In this document: positions 45,484-56,010 of the stretch, piece by piece
Layout: each line of letters begins with the position of its first letter
Numbering within the stretch: the stretch's first letter is position 1
NCBI GenBank assembly: GCA_002083775.1
Contig: MTEI01000006.1
Span: 1 to 62,320, forward strand
Source of the DNA: Rhodoferax ferrireducens
GTDB taxonomy: Bacteria > Pseudomonadota > Gammaproteobacteria > Burkholderiales > Burkholderiaceae_C
Direction: 5' to 3'
DNA: 62,320 bases
Position numbers and translations under genes: made by a program
The notes under the pieces: generated by a model
The model's input: the letters and a program-made list of their open reading frames with translations, nothing else
What the model was told of the DNA's origin: nothing
Databases searched by the model: none

Positions 45484-46785
45484 ATGAAAATCGCCATCGT
45501 AGGCTCCGGCATTGCCGGCCTGGCCGTTGCGCACAAGCTCCAAGGCCGCGCCGACCTCACGCTGTTTGAAGCCGACAGTTATTTCGGCGGCCACACCCAC
45601 ACGGTCGATATCACCCTGCCCACTGCACAAGGGCAGCAAACTTATGGCGTGGACACCGGGTTTCTGGTGTTCAACGAACGCACCTACCCGAACCTGATCG
45701 CCTTGTTTGCCGAACTGCAGGTGGAGACCGCCAAGTCCGACATGTCGTTCTCGGTGCAGGTGCCGGGCCAGGGCGGCCGTGCGCCGCTGGAGTGGAGTGG
45801 CACCTCGCTCAACAGCGTGTTTGCCCAGCGCGCCAATCTGGTCAACCCGCGTTTTTGGGGCATGTTGCGCGACCTGTTGCGCTTCAACAAACTCGCTACC
45901 GAGCTGGCGTTGCAAGGCGCAGACGAAGAACTGATGCAGCCGCTGGCCGACTTTTTGCGCCAGGAGCAGTTCAGCACCGAGTTCCGCGACTGGTATTTGC
46001 TGCCCATGCTGGGCTGCATCTGGAGCTGCCCGACGGATCAGATGCTCAAATTCCCGGTGGCGACGATGATCCGTTTCTGCCACAACCACGGGCTGATCCA
46101 GGTCAGCAACCGCCCGCAGTGGTGGACCGTGGCCGGTGGCGCACGCCACTATGTGGACAAAATCACCGCCCGCGTGACCGACAAGCGCCTGAACGCACCG
46201 GTGCAGCGCATTCAGCGTGACGCCACGGGTGTCAGCCTCACGGCCAATGGGCAGACCGAGCGCTTTGACAAGGTGGTGCTGGCCTGCCACAGCGACCAGT
46301 CACTGGCCATGCTGGCCCAACCCACACCAGCCGAGCAGAACACGCTGAGCGCGATCCGCTACCAGCCCAACCGCGCCGTGCTGCACACCGACACCTCGGT
46401 GCTGCCCAAGCGCAGGCTGGCCTGGGCCGCGTGGAACTTTGAGCGCGCCGCAGCCCCCAGCGCCACGCACAACGCCGACCGCAGCGATGCCCGCGTCTGC
46501 CTGCATTACCTGCTGAACCAGTTGCAGCCGCTGCCCTTCACCCAGCCGGTGGTGGTGTCGCTCAACCCCTTGAACGACATCGACCCCAGCACCATCCACG
46601 GCGAGTTTGACTACGCGCACCCGGTGTTTGACCTGGAAGCCATCCGCGCGCAAAGCCAGGTGCCTGGGTTGCAAGGCCAGCAACACACCTATTACGCAGG
46701 CGCGTGGATGGGTTACGGCTTCCATGAAGACGGTCTGAAGGCCGGGCTGGATGTGGCGCAGCGCCTGTTGGCTGGAGATATTTGA
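45484..46785 (+). CDS. FAD-dependent amine-oxidase-like oxidoreductase
   Basis: A 433-residue flavoprotein. The N-terminus has the dinucleotide-binding motif MKIAIVGSGIAGLAVAHKL followed by FEADSYFGGHTHT. The C-terminus has the second FAD contact region (YYAGAWMGYGFHEDGLKAG). This family, related to amine oxidases and carotenoid/fatty acid desaturases, is regularly encoded with DUF1365 and Cfa-like methyltransferases, and related proteins act as desaturases in furan fatty acid synthesis. The substrate is inferred to be a membrane fatty acid. It is the first gene of the cluster. Confidence 0.88.
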   Translation: MKIAIVGSGIAGLAVAHKLQGRADLTLFEADSYFGGHTHTVDITLPTAQGQQTYGVDTGFLVFNERTYPNLIALFAELQVETAKSDMSFSVQVPGQGGRAPLEWSGTSLNSVFAQRANLVNPRFWGMLRDLLRFNKLATELALQGADEELMQPLADFLRQEQFSTEFRDWYLLPMLGCIWSCPTDQMLKFPVATMIRFCHNHGLIQVSNRPQWWTVAGGARHYVDKITARVTDKRLNAPVQRIQRDATGVSLTANGQTERFDKVVLACHSDQSLAMLAQPTPAEQNTLSAIRYQPNRAVLHTDTSVLPKRRLAWAAWNFERAAAPSATHNADRSDARVCLHYLLNQLQPLPFTQPVVVSLNPLNDIDPSTIHGEFDYAHPVFDLEAIRAQSQVPGLQGQQHTYYAGAWMGYGFHEDGLKAGLDVAQRLLAGDI

Positions 46786-46836
46786 TGCGGCACCCGTCAT
46801 CGCATGCCGTTCAGGCCCCGCTTTGGATCGTGGGCT

Positions 46837-46905
46837 GTCATTGCGGGCTGGACCCGCAATCCATGCCTTTCACCTCATGGATCCCGGATCAAGTCCGGGA
46901 TGACA
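46837..46905 (+). repeat. Dispersed GTCAT...ATGAC palindromic repeat, copy 2
   Basis: TGTCATTGCGGG...CCCGCAATCCATG is followed by CATGGATCCCGGATCAAGTC and CGGGATGACA. Outer inverted ends enclose two inner hairpins. It sits in the 181-bp gap between the FAD oxidoreductase and DUF1365 genes, inside the cluster. Confidence 0.85.
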
Positions 46906-46966
46906 GACAAATTTCCCGCAGTCCAGCGCGTGCCGCGCGTTCGGTGTCAACCAGTGGCAACGCGAG

Positions 46967-47737
46967 ATGAAGACCCACGCCCAGCCGCTGATCGGCTTTG
47001 GCCAGGTGCGCCACACGCGCCTGAAACCCGTTCGCCACGACTTCCATTACCCGACCTACTTTTTAATGCTGCCGATGCGCAGCCTGCAGGCCAATGGACC
47101 CGGCGTGCTGGCGCGCAACCGCTGGGCACCGTTGAGTTTTTATGATGCCGACCACGGCGACAGCCGCAGCCCGGAACAAGGCGGCGCATTGGCCTGGCTG
47201 GATGAATTGCTGGCGGGCGAAGGCATCCTGGACGCCACCGGTGAAGTCTGGCTGCATGCCTACCCGCGCGTGCTGGGTTTCACCTTCAAGCCGGTGAGTT
47301 TCTGGTACTGCCACCGCCCTGACGGCCACCTGCGCGCCATCGTCGCCGAGGTCAACAACACCTTTGGCGAGCGGCATTGCTACCTGCTGGACAACCCGAA
47401 ACTGGGCCAGGAACTCAGCGCCGCCAAGGTGTTTCACGTCTCCCCGTTCTGCCCGGTGGAAGGCAGCTACCGCTTCCGTTTCATGATCACGCCCGATTTC
47501 AAACGCACTGTGGCGCGCATCGACTTTGACGATTCCGCAGGCCCGCTGATCGAAACCAGCGTTGGCGGTGCCATGGAGCCGCTCACCGCCAGTTCAGCCC
47601 GCCGCGCCCTGCTCACCTACCCGATGATGACCTTTGGCGTGGCCTTTCGCATTCACTGGCACGCGCTCAAGTTGTTCATCAAAAAAGTGCCGTTCTTTCG
47701 CAAGCCCCCACCGCCTGTCACCTTCACCACCCGATGA
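46967..47737 (+). CDS. DUF1365 family protein
   Basis: A 256-residue protein with family hallmarks RHTRLKPVRHDFHYPTYFL, FTFKPVSFWYCHRPDG and VNNTFGERHCYLL. No signal peptide; His-rich conserved motifs suggest an enzyme. Its biochemical function is unknown, but it is nearly always linked to Cfa-like methyltransferases and the FAD protein encoded upstream. The methyltransferase gene begins 11 bp after it. Confidence 0.9.
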   Translation: MKTHAQPLIGFGQVRHTRLKPVRHDFHYPTYFLMLPMRSLQANGPGVLARNRWAPLSFYDADHGDSRSPEQGGALAWLDELLAGEGILDATGEVWLHAYPRVLGFTFKPVSFWYCHRPDGHLRAIVAEVNNTFGERHCYLLDNPKLGQELSAAKVFHVSPFCPVEGSYRFRFMITPDFKRTVARIDFDDSAGPLIETSVGGAMEPLTASSARRALLTYPMMTFGVAFRIHWHALKLFIKKVPFFRKPPPPVTFTTR

Positions 47738-47748
47738 GGACCTCCGCC

Positions 47749-49047
47749 ATGAATTCCACCAGCCGCACCGCCCGCGCGTCCGACGCCTTTGTTTTGCCGC
47801 AAAACTGCCCGCGTACCGCACGCACCGTTTTCAAACTGCTGCAAAAACTGCAGCATGGCAGCCTGACCGTGCAACTACCAGACGGCAGCATGCAGCGTTT
47901 TGGCCAGCAGACCCTGCCGCACGCCACGCTGGTGCTGCACAACTGGAAACCATTTGCCGCCGCACTCAAATCGGGTGACATCGGTTTTGCCGAGAGCTTC
48001 ATCGCCGGTGACTGGAGCACGCCGAACCTGACCGAGCTGCTGCGCGTGCTGGTGAAAAACCGCGCCGAGGTGGAAGGCGTGATTTACGGCACCTGGGTCG
48101 GGCGGCTGCTGTACCGCGTCAAACACCTGCTGCACCGCAACACCAAAACCAACAGCCAGAAAAACATCCACGCCCATTACGACCTGGGCAACGCGTTTTA
48201 CAAGCTGTGGCTGGACGAGACCATGAACTACTCGGCCGCCATCTTCAACGGCGACCTGAGCCAGCCGATGGCGCAAGCGCAGCACGCCAAGGTGCGCCGC
48301 GCCCTGAGCATGGCCGACGTGCAGCCCGGGCACCGGGTGCTGGAAATCGGCTGCGGCTGGGGCGCGCTGGCTGAAAAAGCCACCACCGAGTTTGAAGCGC
48401 ACATCACCGGCGTGACGCTGAGCACTGAGCAACTGGTGTTTGCCAAGGAACGCATGACGCGCCTGGGCATCCTGAGCGCCAATGGCGTGGCAGCACCGCA
48501 GAACGCGTTGGCACGCCATGCCGGTGCCAGCGCCTGGCCTACCCATGACCTGCGCCTGCAGGACTACCGCGACATCACCGACGCCCCTTTTGACGCCATT
48601 TGCTCCATTGAGATGGTCGAAGCCGTGGGCCGCGAATATTGGCCGACCTACTTTGCCACCGTGTCCAAACTGCTCAAACCCGGTGGGCGCGCCTGTGTGC
48701 AAAGCATCGTCATTGACGACGCCTTGTTTGACCGTTATGTGAACTCCACCGACTTCATTCAGCAGTACATCTTCCCCGGTGGCTGCCTGCCGTGCCCACG
48801 CGAGTTCCGTGCGCAAGCGGCAGCGGCCGGGCTGGAGGTGGTCGATGAATACGCCTTTGGCCACGACTATGCCGAAACGCTGAAACGCTGGCGCGACGCC
48901 TTTCTGACGCACCGCGAGCAGGTGCTGGCAGGCGGCTTTGACGAACGCTTCATGCACATCTGGGAGTTTTACCTGGCCTACTGCGAAGCCGCGTTCATGG
49001 AAAACAACATCGACGTGGTGCAGTACACGCTGCAAAAACGCGCTTGA
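47749..49047 (+). CDS. Cyclopropane-fatty-acyl-phospholipid synthase-like methyltransferase
   Basis: A 432-residue protein from the ATG at 47749, chosen for the GAGGA 8 bases upstream (an ATG at 47734 overlaps the previous stop). The N-terminal lipid-binding part precedes the SAM-binding motif VLEIGCGWGALAE (about 205). The Cfa family motifs AHYDLGNAFYKLWLD and EMVEAVG are present. Cfa enzymes add a methylene bridge to unsaturated phospholipid acyl chains; related UfaM-type enzymes methylate them. Which reaction occurs here is not decided by sequence. Confidence 0.92.
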   Translation: MNSTSRTARASDAFVLPQNCPRTARTVFKLLQKLQHGSLTVQLPDGSMQRFGQQTLPHATLVLHNWKPFAAALKSGDIGFAESFIAGDWSTPNLTELLRVLVKNRAEVEGVIYGTWVGRLLYRVKHLLHRNTKTNSQKNIHAHYDLGNAFYKLWLDETMNYSAAIFNGDLSQPMAQAQHAKVRRALSMADVQPGHRVLEIGCGWGALAEKATTEFEAHITGVTLSTEQLVFAKERMTRLGILSANGVAAPQNALARHAGASAWPTHDLRLQDYRDITDAPFDAICSIEMVEAVGREYWPTYFATVSKLLKPGGRACVQSIVIDDALFDRYVNSTDFIQQYIFPGGCLPCPREFRAQAAAAGLEVVDEYAFGHDYAETLKRWRDAFLTHREQVLAGGFDERFMHIWEFYLAYCEAAFMENNIDVVQYTLQKRA

Positions 49048-49052
49048 AACCC

Positions 49053-49628
49053 ATGCGCACCACCCGCCGTACCCTGCTGGCTGCGCCGCTGCTGCTGCTC
49101 GGCGGCGTGCCCGCCCAGGCGTCCAACCTGGCAACCCCTTTGAACCCGCCCACGCCCTGGCCGGAGGTGGCCGCCAGCTTGCCACAGGCCAGCTGGTCGG
49201 GCAGCGCCCAGCTGCGGGTGTTTGGCCTGGCCATTTACCAGGCGCAGCTGTGGGTGGGGGCCGGTTTTCGCGCCCGCGACTATGGCCAGTTTCCGCTGGC
49301 CTTGAGCCTGACCTACCAGCGCCGCGTGTCGGCGCAGGCCATGGCGGAGCGCTCGCTGGATGAAATGCAGCGCCAAACCCCCTTGCGCGCCGCGCAAGAA
49401 GCCGACTGGCTGGCCGCCATGCAGGCGCTGTTTGTGGATGTGGCAGCCAACGACCGCCTGACCGGTGTGCACCTGCCCGAGCAAGGCGCGCACTTCTGGC
49501 TCAATGGCCGCCGCCTGGGCGAGGTGGCTGACCCGCTGTTCAGCCGCCGGTTTTTTGGCATCTGGCTCGACACCGCCACCAGCCAGCCCGACCTGCGCGT
49601 GGCCCTGCTGGCCGCCGCCCCCGCCTGA
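49053..49628 (+). CDS. Chalcone-isomerase-like exported protein
   Basis: A 191-residue protein with an N-terminal signal sequence (TRRTLLAAPLLLLGG, twin-arginine-like, cleavage after AQA). The body (RVFGLAIYQAQLWVG, ALSLTYQRRVSAQ, FSRRFFGIWLD) fits the chalcone-isomerase-like family, which in bacteria includes fatty-acid-binding proteins. A TTG at 49044 is an alternative start. Its place after the methyltransferase gene suggests a periplasmic role with modified lipid. Confidence 0.82.
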   Translation: MRTTRRTLLAAPLLLLGGVPAQASNLATPLNPPTPWPEVAASLPQASWSGSAQLRVFGLAIYQAQLWVGAGFRARDYGQFPLALSLTYQRRVSAQAMAERSLDEMQRQTPLRAAQEADWLAAMQALFVDVAANDRLTGVHLPEQGAHFWLNGRRLGEVADPLFSRRFFGIWLDTATSQPDLRVALLAAAPA

Positions 49629-49636
49629 ATCGCGTC

Positions 49637-50959
49637 ATGAACCCGGTGTTGACCTGGCAACAAGGCTGGCGCTACGGCCTGATGGGTCTGCCGCTGGCGT
49701 TTGTGGCGCTGCCGCTGTATGTGCTGCTGCCCAACCACTATGCCCGTGAGTTTGGCGTGTCGCTGGCCACGCTGGGCGCGGTGCTGGTGGCGGTGCGCCT
49801 GTTTGACACGCTGATCGATCCATTGCTGGGCCGCTGGGCCGACAACCTGCACCAGCGCAGCGGCGCGGCAGACCGTGCCCCCGCCACCGTGCTGCGCTGG
49901 GCCGCCTTGGCCGCGCTGTTGCTGTGCAGCGGCTTTGGCCTGCTGTTTTTCCCACCCGTGGCGTTGCAAGCCGACACCACGCAGGTGTTGCTGTGGCTCG
50001 GTGCCACGTTGTTGCTGACCACGGTCGCCTTCAGTGCGCTGACCATCCTGCACCAGGCCTGGGGCGCCCGGCTGGGAGGTGACGCGCTTTACCGCAGCCG
50101 GGTGGTGGCGTGGCGCGAAGGGCTCGGGCTGATGGGTGTGATTGTTGCCTCTATTGCGCCTGTAGCCCTTGGTTTACCTGCGACGGTCACTCTTTTAGTC
50201 ATAGCAAGTGTGGGCGGCTGGCTGGCCTGGCGCAGTGGGCCGGCGCCGCAGTCGCCACCTGTGCCGCAGGTCCAAAACCCGCATCCCAAGCCTCTCGCTG
50301 CCAAAACGACGGAAGGCGCAAGCGCCTTGTGGCTGCCTTGGAAGCGCTCGCAATTTCGACAGCTGATCAGCGTGTTCATGGTCAACGGCATTGCCAGCGC
50401 CATCCCCGCCACGCTGCTGCTGTTTTTTGTGCAAGATCGCCTGCAAGCCCCGGCCAGCACCGAGCCGCTGTTTCTGGGCAGCTACTTTGTCTGCGCCGCG
50501 CTGAGCATTCCGCTGTGGCTCAAGGTGGTGCCGCGCTTGGGGCTGGCGCGCACCTGGGGGCTGGGCATGTTGTTGTCGGTGGCGGTGTTTGTTTTTGCTG
50601 CGGGGTTGGGTGCCGGGGATGTGACCGAATTTGTCATCGTCTGTGCGCTGTCTGGCGTGGCGCTGGGCACCGATCTGGCGCTGCCTGCAGCGCTCTTGGC
50701 GGGGGTCATCCAGCACCACGGTGACCAGCAGCAGCGCGAAGGCGCGTACTTTGGCTGGTGGGCTTTTGCCACCAAGCTGAATCTGGCGCTGGCGGCTGGC
50801 GTGGCACTACCTGTGCTGGGCCTGCTGGGTTACACGCCTGGCGCGACCGACCCGGACGCCTTGCAAACCCTCACTTTCGCCTACTGCCTGCTGCCCTGTG
50901 CGCTGAAAACGCTGGCCGCAGTGCTGCTTTACTTCCTCATCATCCGAAAGACGCCATGA
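49637..50959 (+). CDS. MFS transporter, GPH-like
   Basis: A 440-residue membrane protein with about 12 transmembrane segments and the glycoside-pentoside-hexuronide-like N-terminus (GLMGLPLAFVALPLYVLLP; RLFDTLIDPLLGRWAD). Members of this group within Cfa/DUF1365 clusters are of unknown substrate and may move lipids or precursors. It ends in an ATGA overlap with the DUF3833 gene. Confidence 0.88.
   Translation: MNPVLTWQQGWRYGLMGLPLAFVALPLYVLLPNHYAREFGVSLATLGAVLVAVRLFDTLIDPLLGRWADNLHQRSGAADRAPATVLRWAALAALLLCSGFGLLFFPPVALQADTTQVLLWLGATLLLTTVAFSALTILHQAWGARLGGDALYRSRVVAWREGLGLMGVIVASIAPVALGLPATVTLLVIASVGGWLAWRSGPAPQSPPVPQVQNPHPKPLAAKTTEGASALWLPWKRSQFRQLISVFMVNGIASAIPATLLLFFVQDRLQAPASTEPLFLGSYFVCAALSIPLWLKVVPRLGLARTWGLGMLLSVAVFVFAAGLGAGDVTEFVIVCALSGVALGTDLALPAALLAGVIQHHGDQQQREGAYFGWWAFATKLNLALAAGVALPVLGLLGYTPGATDPDALQTLTFAYCLLPCALKTLAAVLLYFLIIRKTP
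50147..50206 (+). repeat. Possible degenerate palindromic element inside the MFS gene
   Basis: GCCTCTATTGCGCCTGTAGC, CCTTGG and CATAGC recall the AT-rich element (GGCCTCTAGCCCTT...ATAGCTATG), and local base composition drops in GC. The palindrome itself is not kept, so this is tentative. Confidence 0.2.
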
Positions 50960-51492
50960 AACGACGACTGCTTTTATCTGCCAGCTTTGCGGCTGGCCTG
51001 GCCCTGACCGGCTGTGCCTCACAAGACCTGGAAACCTACGCCAGCCAAAAACCGGTGCTGGATTTGCGCAGCTATTTCAACGGCACGCTGGACGCCTATG
51101 GCATCTTCACCGACCGCTCCGGCGCGGTGGTGAAGCGCTTCACGGTGTTGATGGTCTGCACCTGGACCGGTAACGAAGGTGTGCTGGACGAGTCCTTCAC
51201 CTATTCAGACGGCACCACCCAAAAACGCATCTGGCGCCTGACGCAGCTGCCCGACGGTCGTTACACCGGCCGCGCCGATGACGTGGTGGGCGAGGCCACG
51301 GGCCAGACACGTGGCAACACCTTCCACTGGACCTACACCATGGCGCTGCCAGTGGACGGCAAGGTCTATGAGGTGCAGTTTGACGACTGGATGTACCTGA
51401 TGACCGACACGGTGATGCTTAACAAGGCCAGCATGCGCAAGTTTGGCTTCAAGCTGGGTGAGGTCACCCTGTCCTTCACAAAACGGGCCTGA
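50956..51492 (+). CDS. DUF3833 family lipoprotein
   Basis: A 178-residue protein from the ATG at 50956, overlapping the MFS stop. The signal peptide ends in a lipobox (LALTGCAS). The DUF3833 core includes YFNGTLDAYGIFTDRSG, DDVVGEATGQTRGNTFHWTY and FDDWMYLMTD. The fold resembles lipocalin-like lipid-binding proteins by reasoning from family, not proven. It occurs with DUF1365 and Cfa-like genes in many genomes. Confidence 0.9.
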   Translation: MKRRLLLSASFAAGLALTGCASQDLETYASQKPVLDLRSYFNGTLDAYGIFTDRSGAVVKRFTVLMVCTWTGNEGVLDESFTYSDGTTQKRIWRLTQLPDGRYTGRADDVVGEATGQTRGNTFHWTYTMALPVDGKVYEVQFDDWMYLMTDTVMLNKASMRKFGFKLGEVTLSFTKRA

Positions 51493-51499
51493 CCCCACG

Positions 51500-51556
51500 T
51501 TTATAAGCCAAATTGGCCTCTAGCCCTTATAGTTAAAGGGCTGATAGCTATGACTA
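51500..51556 (-). repeat. AT-rich palindromic element between the DUF3833 and SDR genes
   Basis: TTATAAGCCAAATTGGCCTC is followed by TAGCCCTTATAGTTAAAGGG and CTGATAGCTATGACTAC, a clear copy in minus orientation. It fills most of the 76-bp gap between two cluster genes. Confidence 0.8.
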
Positions 51557-51568
51557 CAGAAGCATTTC

Positions 51569-52348
51569 ATGCCTTTCCTTAAGCCCCTGAACCCGCCCCT
51601 GACCGACTGGCACGGCAAAACCGTGTGGATTGTCGGCGCCTCCAGCGGCATTGGTGCGGCCACCGCCCGCGCCTTGCTGGCCCAGGGGGCGCGTGTGGTG
51701 GTATCGGCCCGCAACGCCGCCGCGCTGCAGGCGCTGGCAGACCACCAGCCGCTGTGCCAGGCACTGCCGCTGGACGCCACCGACAGTGCAGCCGTGCAAC
51801 AAGCCGCCGCTGGCCTGCTGGCGCAGGGTCCGCTGGACTGCGTGGTGTATTGCGCTGGCCACTACGTCCCGATGCGCGCCGATGCCATGAATGTGCCCGA
51901 CATGCAGCGCCATGGCGAGGTGAACTACATGGGCGCGTTGTACCTGCTGGCGGCGGTGCTGCCCGCCTTGCGCACACGCGGCCAGGGCCACATCAGCCTG
52001 GTTGGCAGCGTGGCGGGCTACCGCGGCCTGCCCAACAGCCTGGCCTATGGCCCGACCAAAGCCGCGCTGATCAACCTGGCCGAGGCGCTGTACCTTGACC
52101 TGCACAGCGAAGGCCTGGGCGTGTCGATCATCAACCCCGGCTTTGTCGAAACACCGCTCACTGCACAAAACGACTTCAAAATGCCTGCCCTGCTGACGCC
52201 CGACCAGGCCGCACAAGCTATTTTGCAAGGCTGGGCCAAGGGGTTGTTTGAAATCCACTTCCCGAAACGCTTCACGCGCTGGCTCAAAGTGCTGCGCCTG
52301 TTGCCCTACCGCGTCTACTTCAAACTGGTTCAAAAGGCCACCCAATGA
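51569..52348 (+). CDS. Short-chain dehydrogenase/reductase
   Basis: A 259-residue SDR with the cofactor motif GASSGIGAATA (about 24-34), YCAG in place of NNAG, catalytic Ser in VGSVAG and the YGPTK (YxxxK) pair, followed by INPGFVETPL. The conserved acidic or basic cofactor selector is consistent with NADP (SARN). It is a member of the lipid cluster and overlaps the following gene by 4 bp. Confidence 0.92.
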   Translation: MPFLKPLNPPLTDWHGKTVWIVGASSGIGAATARALLAQGARVVVSARNAAALQALADHQPLCQALPLDATDSAAVQQAAAGLLAQGPLDCVVYCAGHYVPMRADAMNVPDMQRHGEVNYMGALYLLAAVLPALRTRGQGHISLVGSVAGYRGLPNSLAYGPTKAALINLAEALYLDLHSEGLGVSIINPGFVETPLTAQNDFKMPALLTPDQAAQAILQGWAKGLFEIHFPKRFTRWLKVLRLLPYRVYFKLVQKATQ

Positions 52349-52815
52349 CCCCTGAAGCAACTTCATCCGCCCCACACAGCGCCGACCACGCCGCACAGAT
52401 CGCGCGCATGGTGGCCTACTTTGAAGCCGTCACACCGCAAAACCTGAGCCGCCTGGGCGAGTTTTACGACCCGCACGTGCGCTTCAAAGACCCGTTCAAC
52501 GAGGTCACAGGCATCCCCGCCATCCAGCACATCTTTGCGCACATGTTTGCTCAACTCGACAAGCCACGCTTTGTGGTCACGAATCAGGTACTGCAAGGTA
52601 ACCAGGGTTTTCTGACCTGGGAGTTCAAATTTGGCTTCAAAGGATTCAAAACCGGCCAGACCCAAACCATATTGGGTGCCACGCACCTGGTCATGAACGA
52701 GTCCGGGCTGATCACCCTGCACCGCGACTACTGGGACGCGGCCGAAGAACTCTATGAAAAGCTGCCCGTGGTGGGCGGCCTGATGCGCTGGCTGAAACGC
52801 CGCGCCAACCAGTAA
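52345..52815 (+). CDS. NTF2/SnoaL-like protein
   Basis: A 156-residue protein with the nuclear-transport-factor-2-like fold signature (VAYFEAVTPQNLSRLGEFYDPHVRFKDPF in parts; HRDYWDAAEELYEKLP). Small pocket proteins of this kind bind or isomerise hydrophobic molecules. It is the last gene of the lipid cluster, translationally coupled to the SDR gene, and its ligand is unknown. Confidence 0.85.
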   Translation: MTPEATSSAPHSADHAAQIARMVAYFEAVTPQNLSRLGEFYDPHVRFKDPFNEVTGIPAIQHIFAHMFAQLDKPRFVVTNQVLQGNQGFLTWEFKFGFKGFKTGQTQTILGATHLVMNESGLITLHRDYWDAAEELYEKLPVVGGLMRWLKRRANQ

Positions 52816-52832
52816 CTGGCGGGCTGAATCGC

Positions 52833-53051
52833 TCAGCCGAAGTGCTGGCTGACCTGGAAGTCGGGCAATCGCCGTGGCGTACACCAGGCCTTGACGGTGG
52901 CAAAGATACCGCGACAGCCGCTGCAGCGGTATTGCCCGGTGGGCCGCAAGGCGCCATTGGGGGCACGCGCAATCACGGGCAAATAGCTGGTGGCACCACA
53001 GTCGTGGCACTTGTAAGCCGTCTTGTAAAGAGGTTTGGGAGGAATGGCCAT
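52833..53051 (-). CDS. Small zinc-ribbon protein
   Basis: A 72-residue basic protein from the ATG at 53051. Two CxxC pairs (CHDC and CSGC) about 30 residues apart should bind one zinc ion. No further domain; function unknown. It converges on the lipid cluster. Confidence 0.72.
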   Translation of the reverse strand: MAIPPKPLYKTAYKCHDCGATSYLPVIARAPNGALRPTGQYRCSGCRGIFATVKAWCTPRRLPDFQVSQHFG

Positions 53052-53123
53052 CGCGCGCACTATAGCCAGGTCGCGCCCGGTTGGCACGCCAAAAGTGTGA
53101 CCAGTTGTAAGCGCTTGCGCGCC

Positions 53124-55222
<2,099 letters not shown>

Positions 55223-55288
55223 GACGACTCTGGTGGCAGCGCCACTGTGTGCTGCCAGTGATGCACTGCTGCGTGATAGCATACCTGC

Positions 55289-55301
55289 ATTCATATTGAA
55301 T
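55289..55301. promoter_or_regulatory. Inverted repeat before the antitoxin gene
   Basis: ATTCATATTGAAT has 5-bp arms and lies 15 bp before the antitoxin start, overlapping the likely promoter and just before AGGAG. It is the expected place for a toxin-antitoxin autoregulatory operator. Confidence 0.4.
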
Positions 55302-55315
55302 ACAGGAGTGATGCC

Positions 55316-55588
55316 ATGACCACTATGAGTATTCGCGGATTGGACGACCAGGTTTTGGCGCGACTAAAAGAGCAGGCAGCCCAACAAGGCAGCAGCCTGA
55401 ACAGTTTAGTGTTGCGTTTGTTGCAAGGCACGGACAAGGCCACATCACCCGCTCCCTTGCAGAAGTTTGACGACCTGGATGCCCTGGCCGGTACCTGGAG
55501 CGCGGAAGATGCCGCCCTGTTTGCGGCCAACGCCGCTGCTTTTGCCGAGGTGGATGCATCGCTGTGGCGATCGGCGCAGGCCAAGTAG
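55316..55588 (+). CDS. vapB: VapB/FitA-type antitoxin
   Basis: A 90-residue protein. The N-terminal 40 residues (MSIRGLDDQVLARLKEQAAQ) have a ribbon-helix-helix pattern of the Arc/FitA type, followed by a C-terminal part that would bind the toxin. CAGGAG upstream gives a good start. The toxin gene begins 5 bp after its stop. Confidence 0.85.
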   Translation: MTTMSIRGLDDQVLARLKEQAAQQGSSLNSLVLRLLQGTDKATSPAPLQKFDDLDALAGTWSAEDAALFAANAAAFAEVDASLWRSAQAK

Positions 55589-55593
55589 GCATC

Positions 55594-56004
55594 ATGCGCC
55601 CGATCCTCATTGACACCAACGCCTACGCCGCCTTCAAGCGGGGTGACGAGGCCATCTTGGCGGTATTGCAGCATGCCCCCAGCCTGCTGATCTGCACCAC
55701 CGTGCTCGGCGAACTGCTGGCGGGGTTTGCGGCGGGTAGCCGCGAGGCCGTCAACCGCAGTGAACTCACCCAATTCCTCCAGTCCCCTCGCGTGAACGTG
55801 GTGGCATCCAACACCGCCACGGCCGACATTTACGCGCTGGTCTACGCTGCGCTAAGGCGCAAGGGCCAGCCCATTCCCAGTAATGACTTGTGGATTGCTG
55901 CCAGTTGCCTGGAGCACGGCGCCGCTCTGCTGAGCTTTGATGCGCATTTCAAGGCGATCGATGGCTTGCGCGCTGGTCAGGGTCTGGCCGATTTCATTCC
56001 CTGA
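55594..56004 (+). CDS. vapC: PIN domain toxin
   Basis: A 136-residue PIN-domain ribonuclease from the ATG at 55594. Acidic active-site residues are visible in ILIDTNAY, TVLGELLAGF, SNDLWIAA and LSFDAHF. With the upstream antitoxin it forms a VapBC module in which the toxin cleaves RNA when free. All catalytic residues are present, so the module looks intact. Confidence 0.9.
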   Translation: MRPILIDTNAYAAFKRGDEAILAVLQHAPSLLICTTVLGELLAGFAAGSREAVNRSELTQFLQSPRVNVVASNTATADIYALVYAALRRKGQPIPSNDLWIAASCLEHGAALLSFDAHFKAIDGLRAGQGLADFIP

Positions 56005-56010
56005 CCCTCT

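Noticed and set aside
55223..55288. Strong terminator after purB
   Set aside because: GGCAGC and GCTGCC can pair, but the loop is long and no T-run follows.
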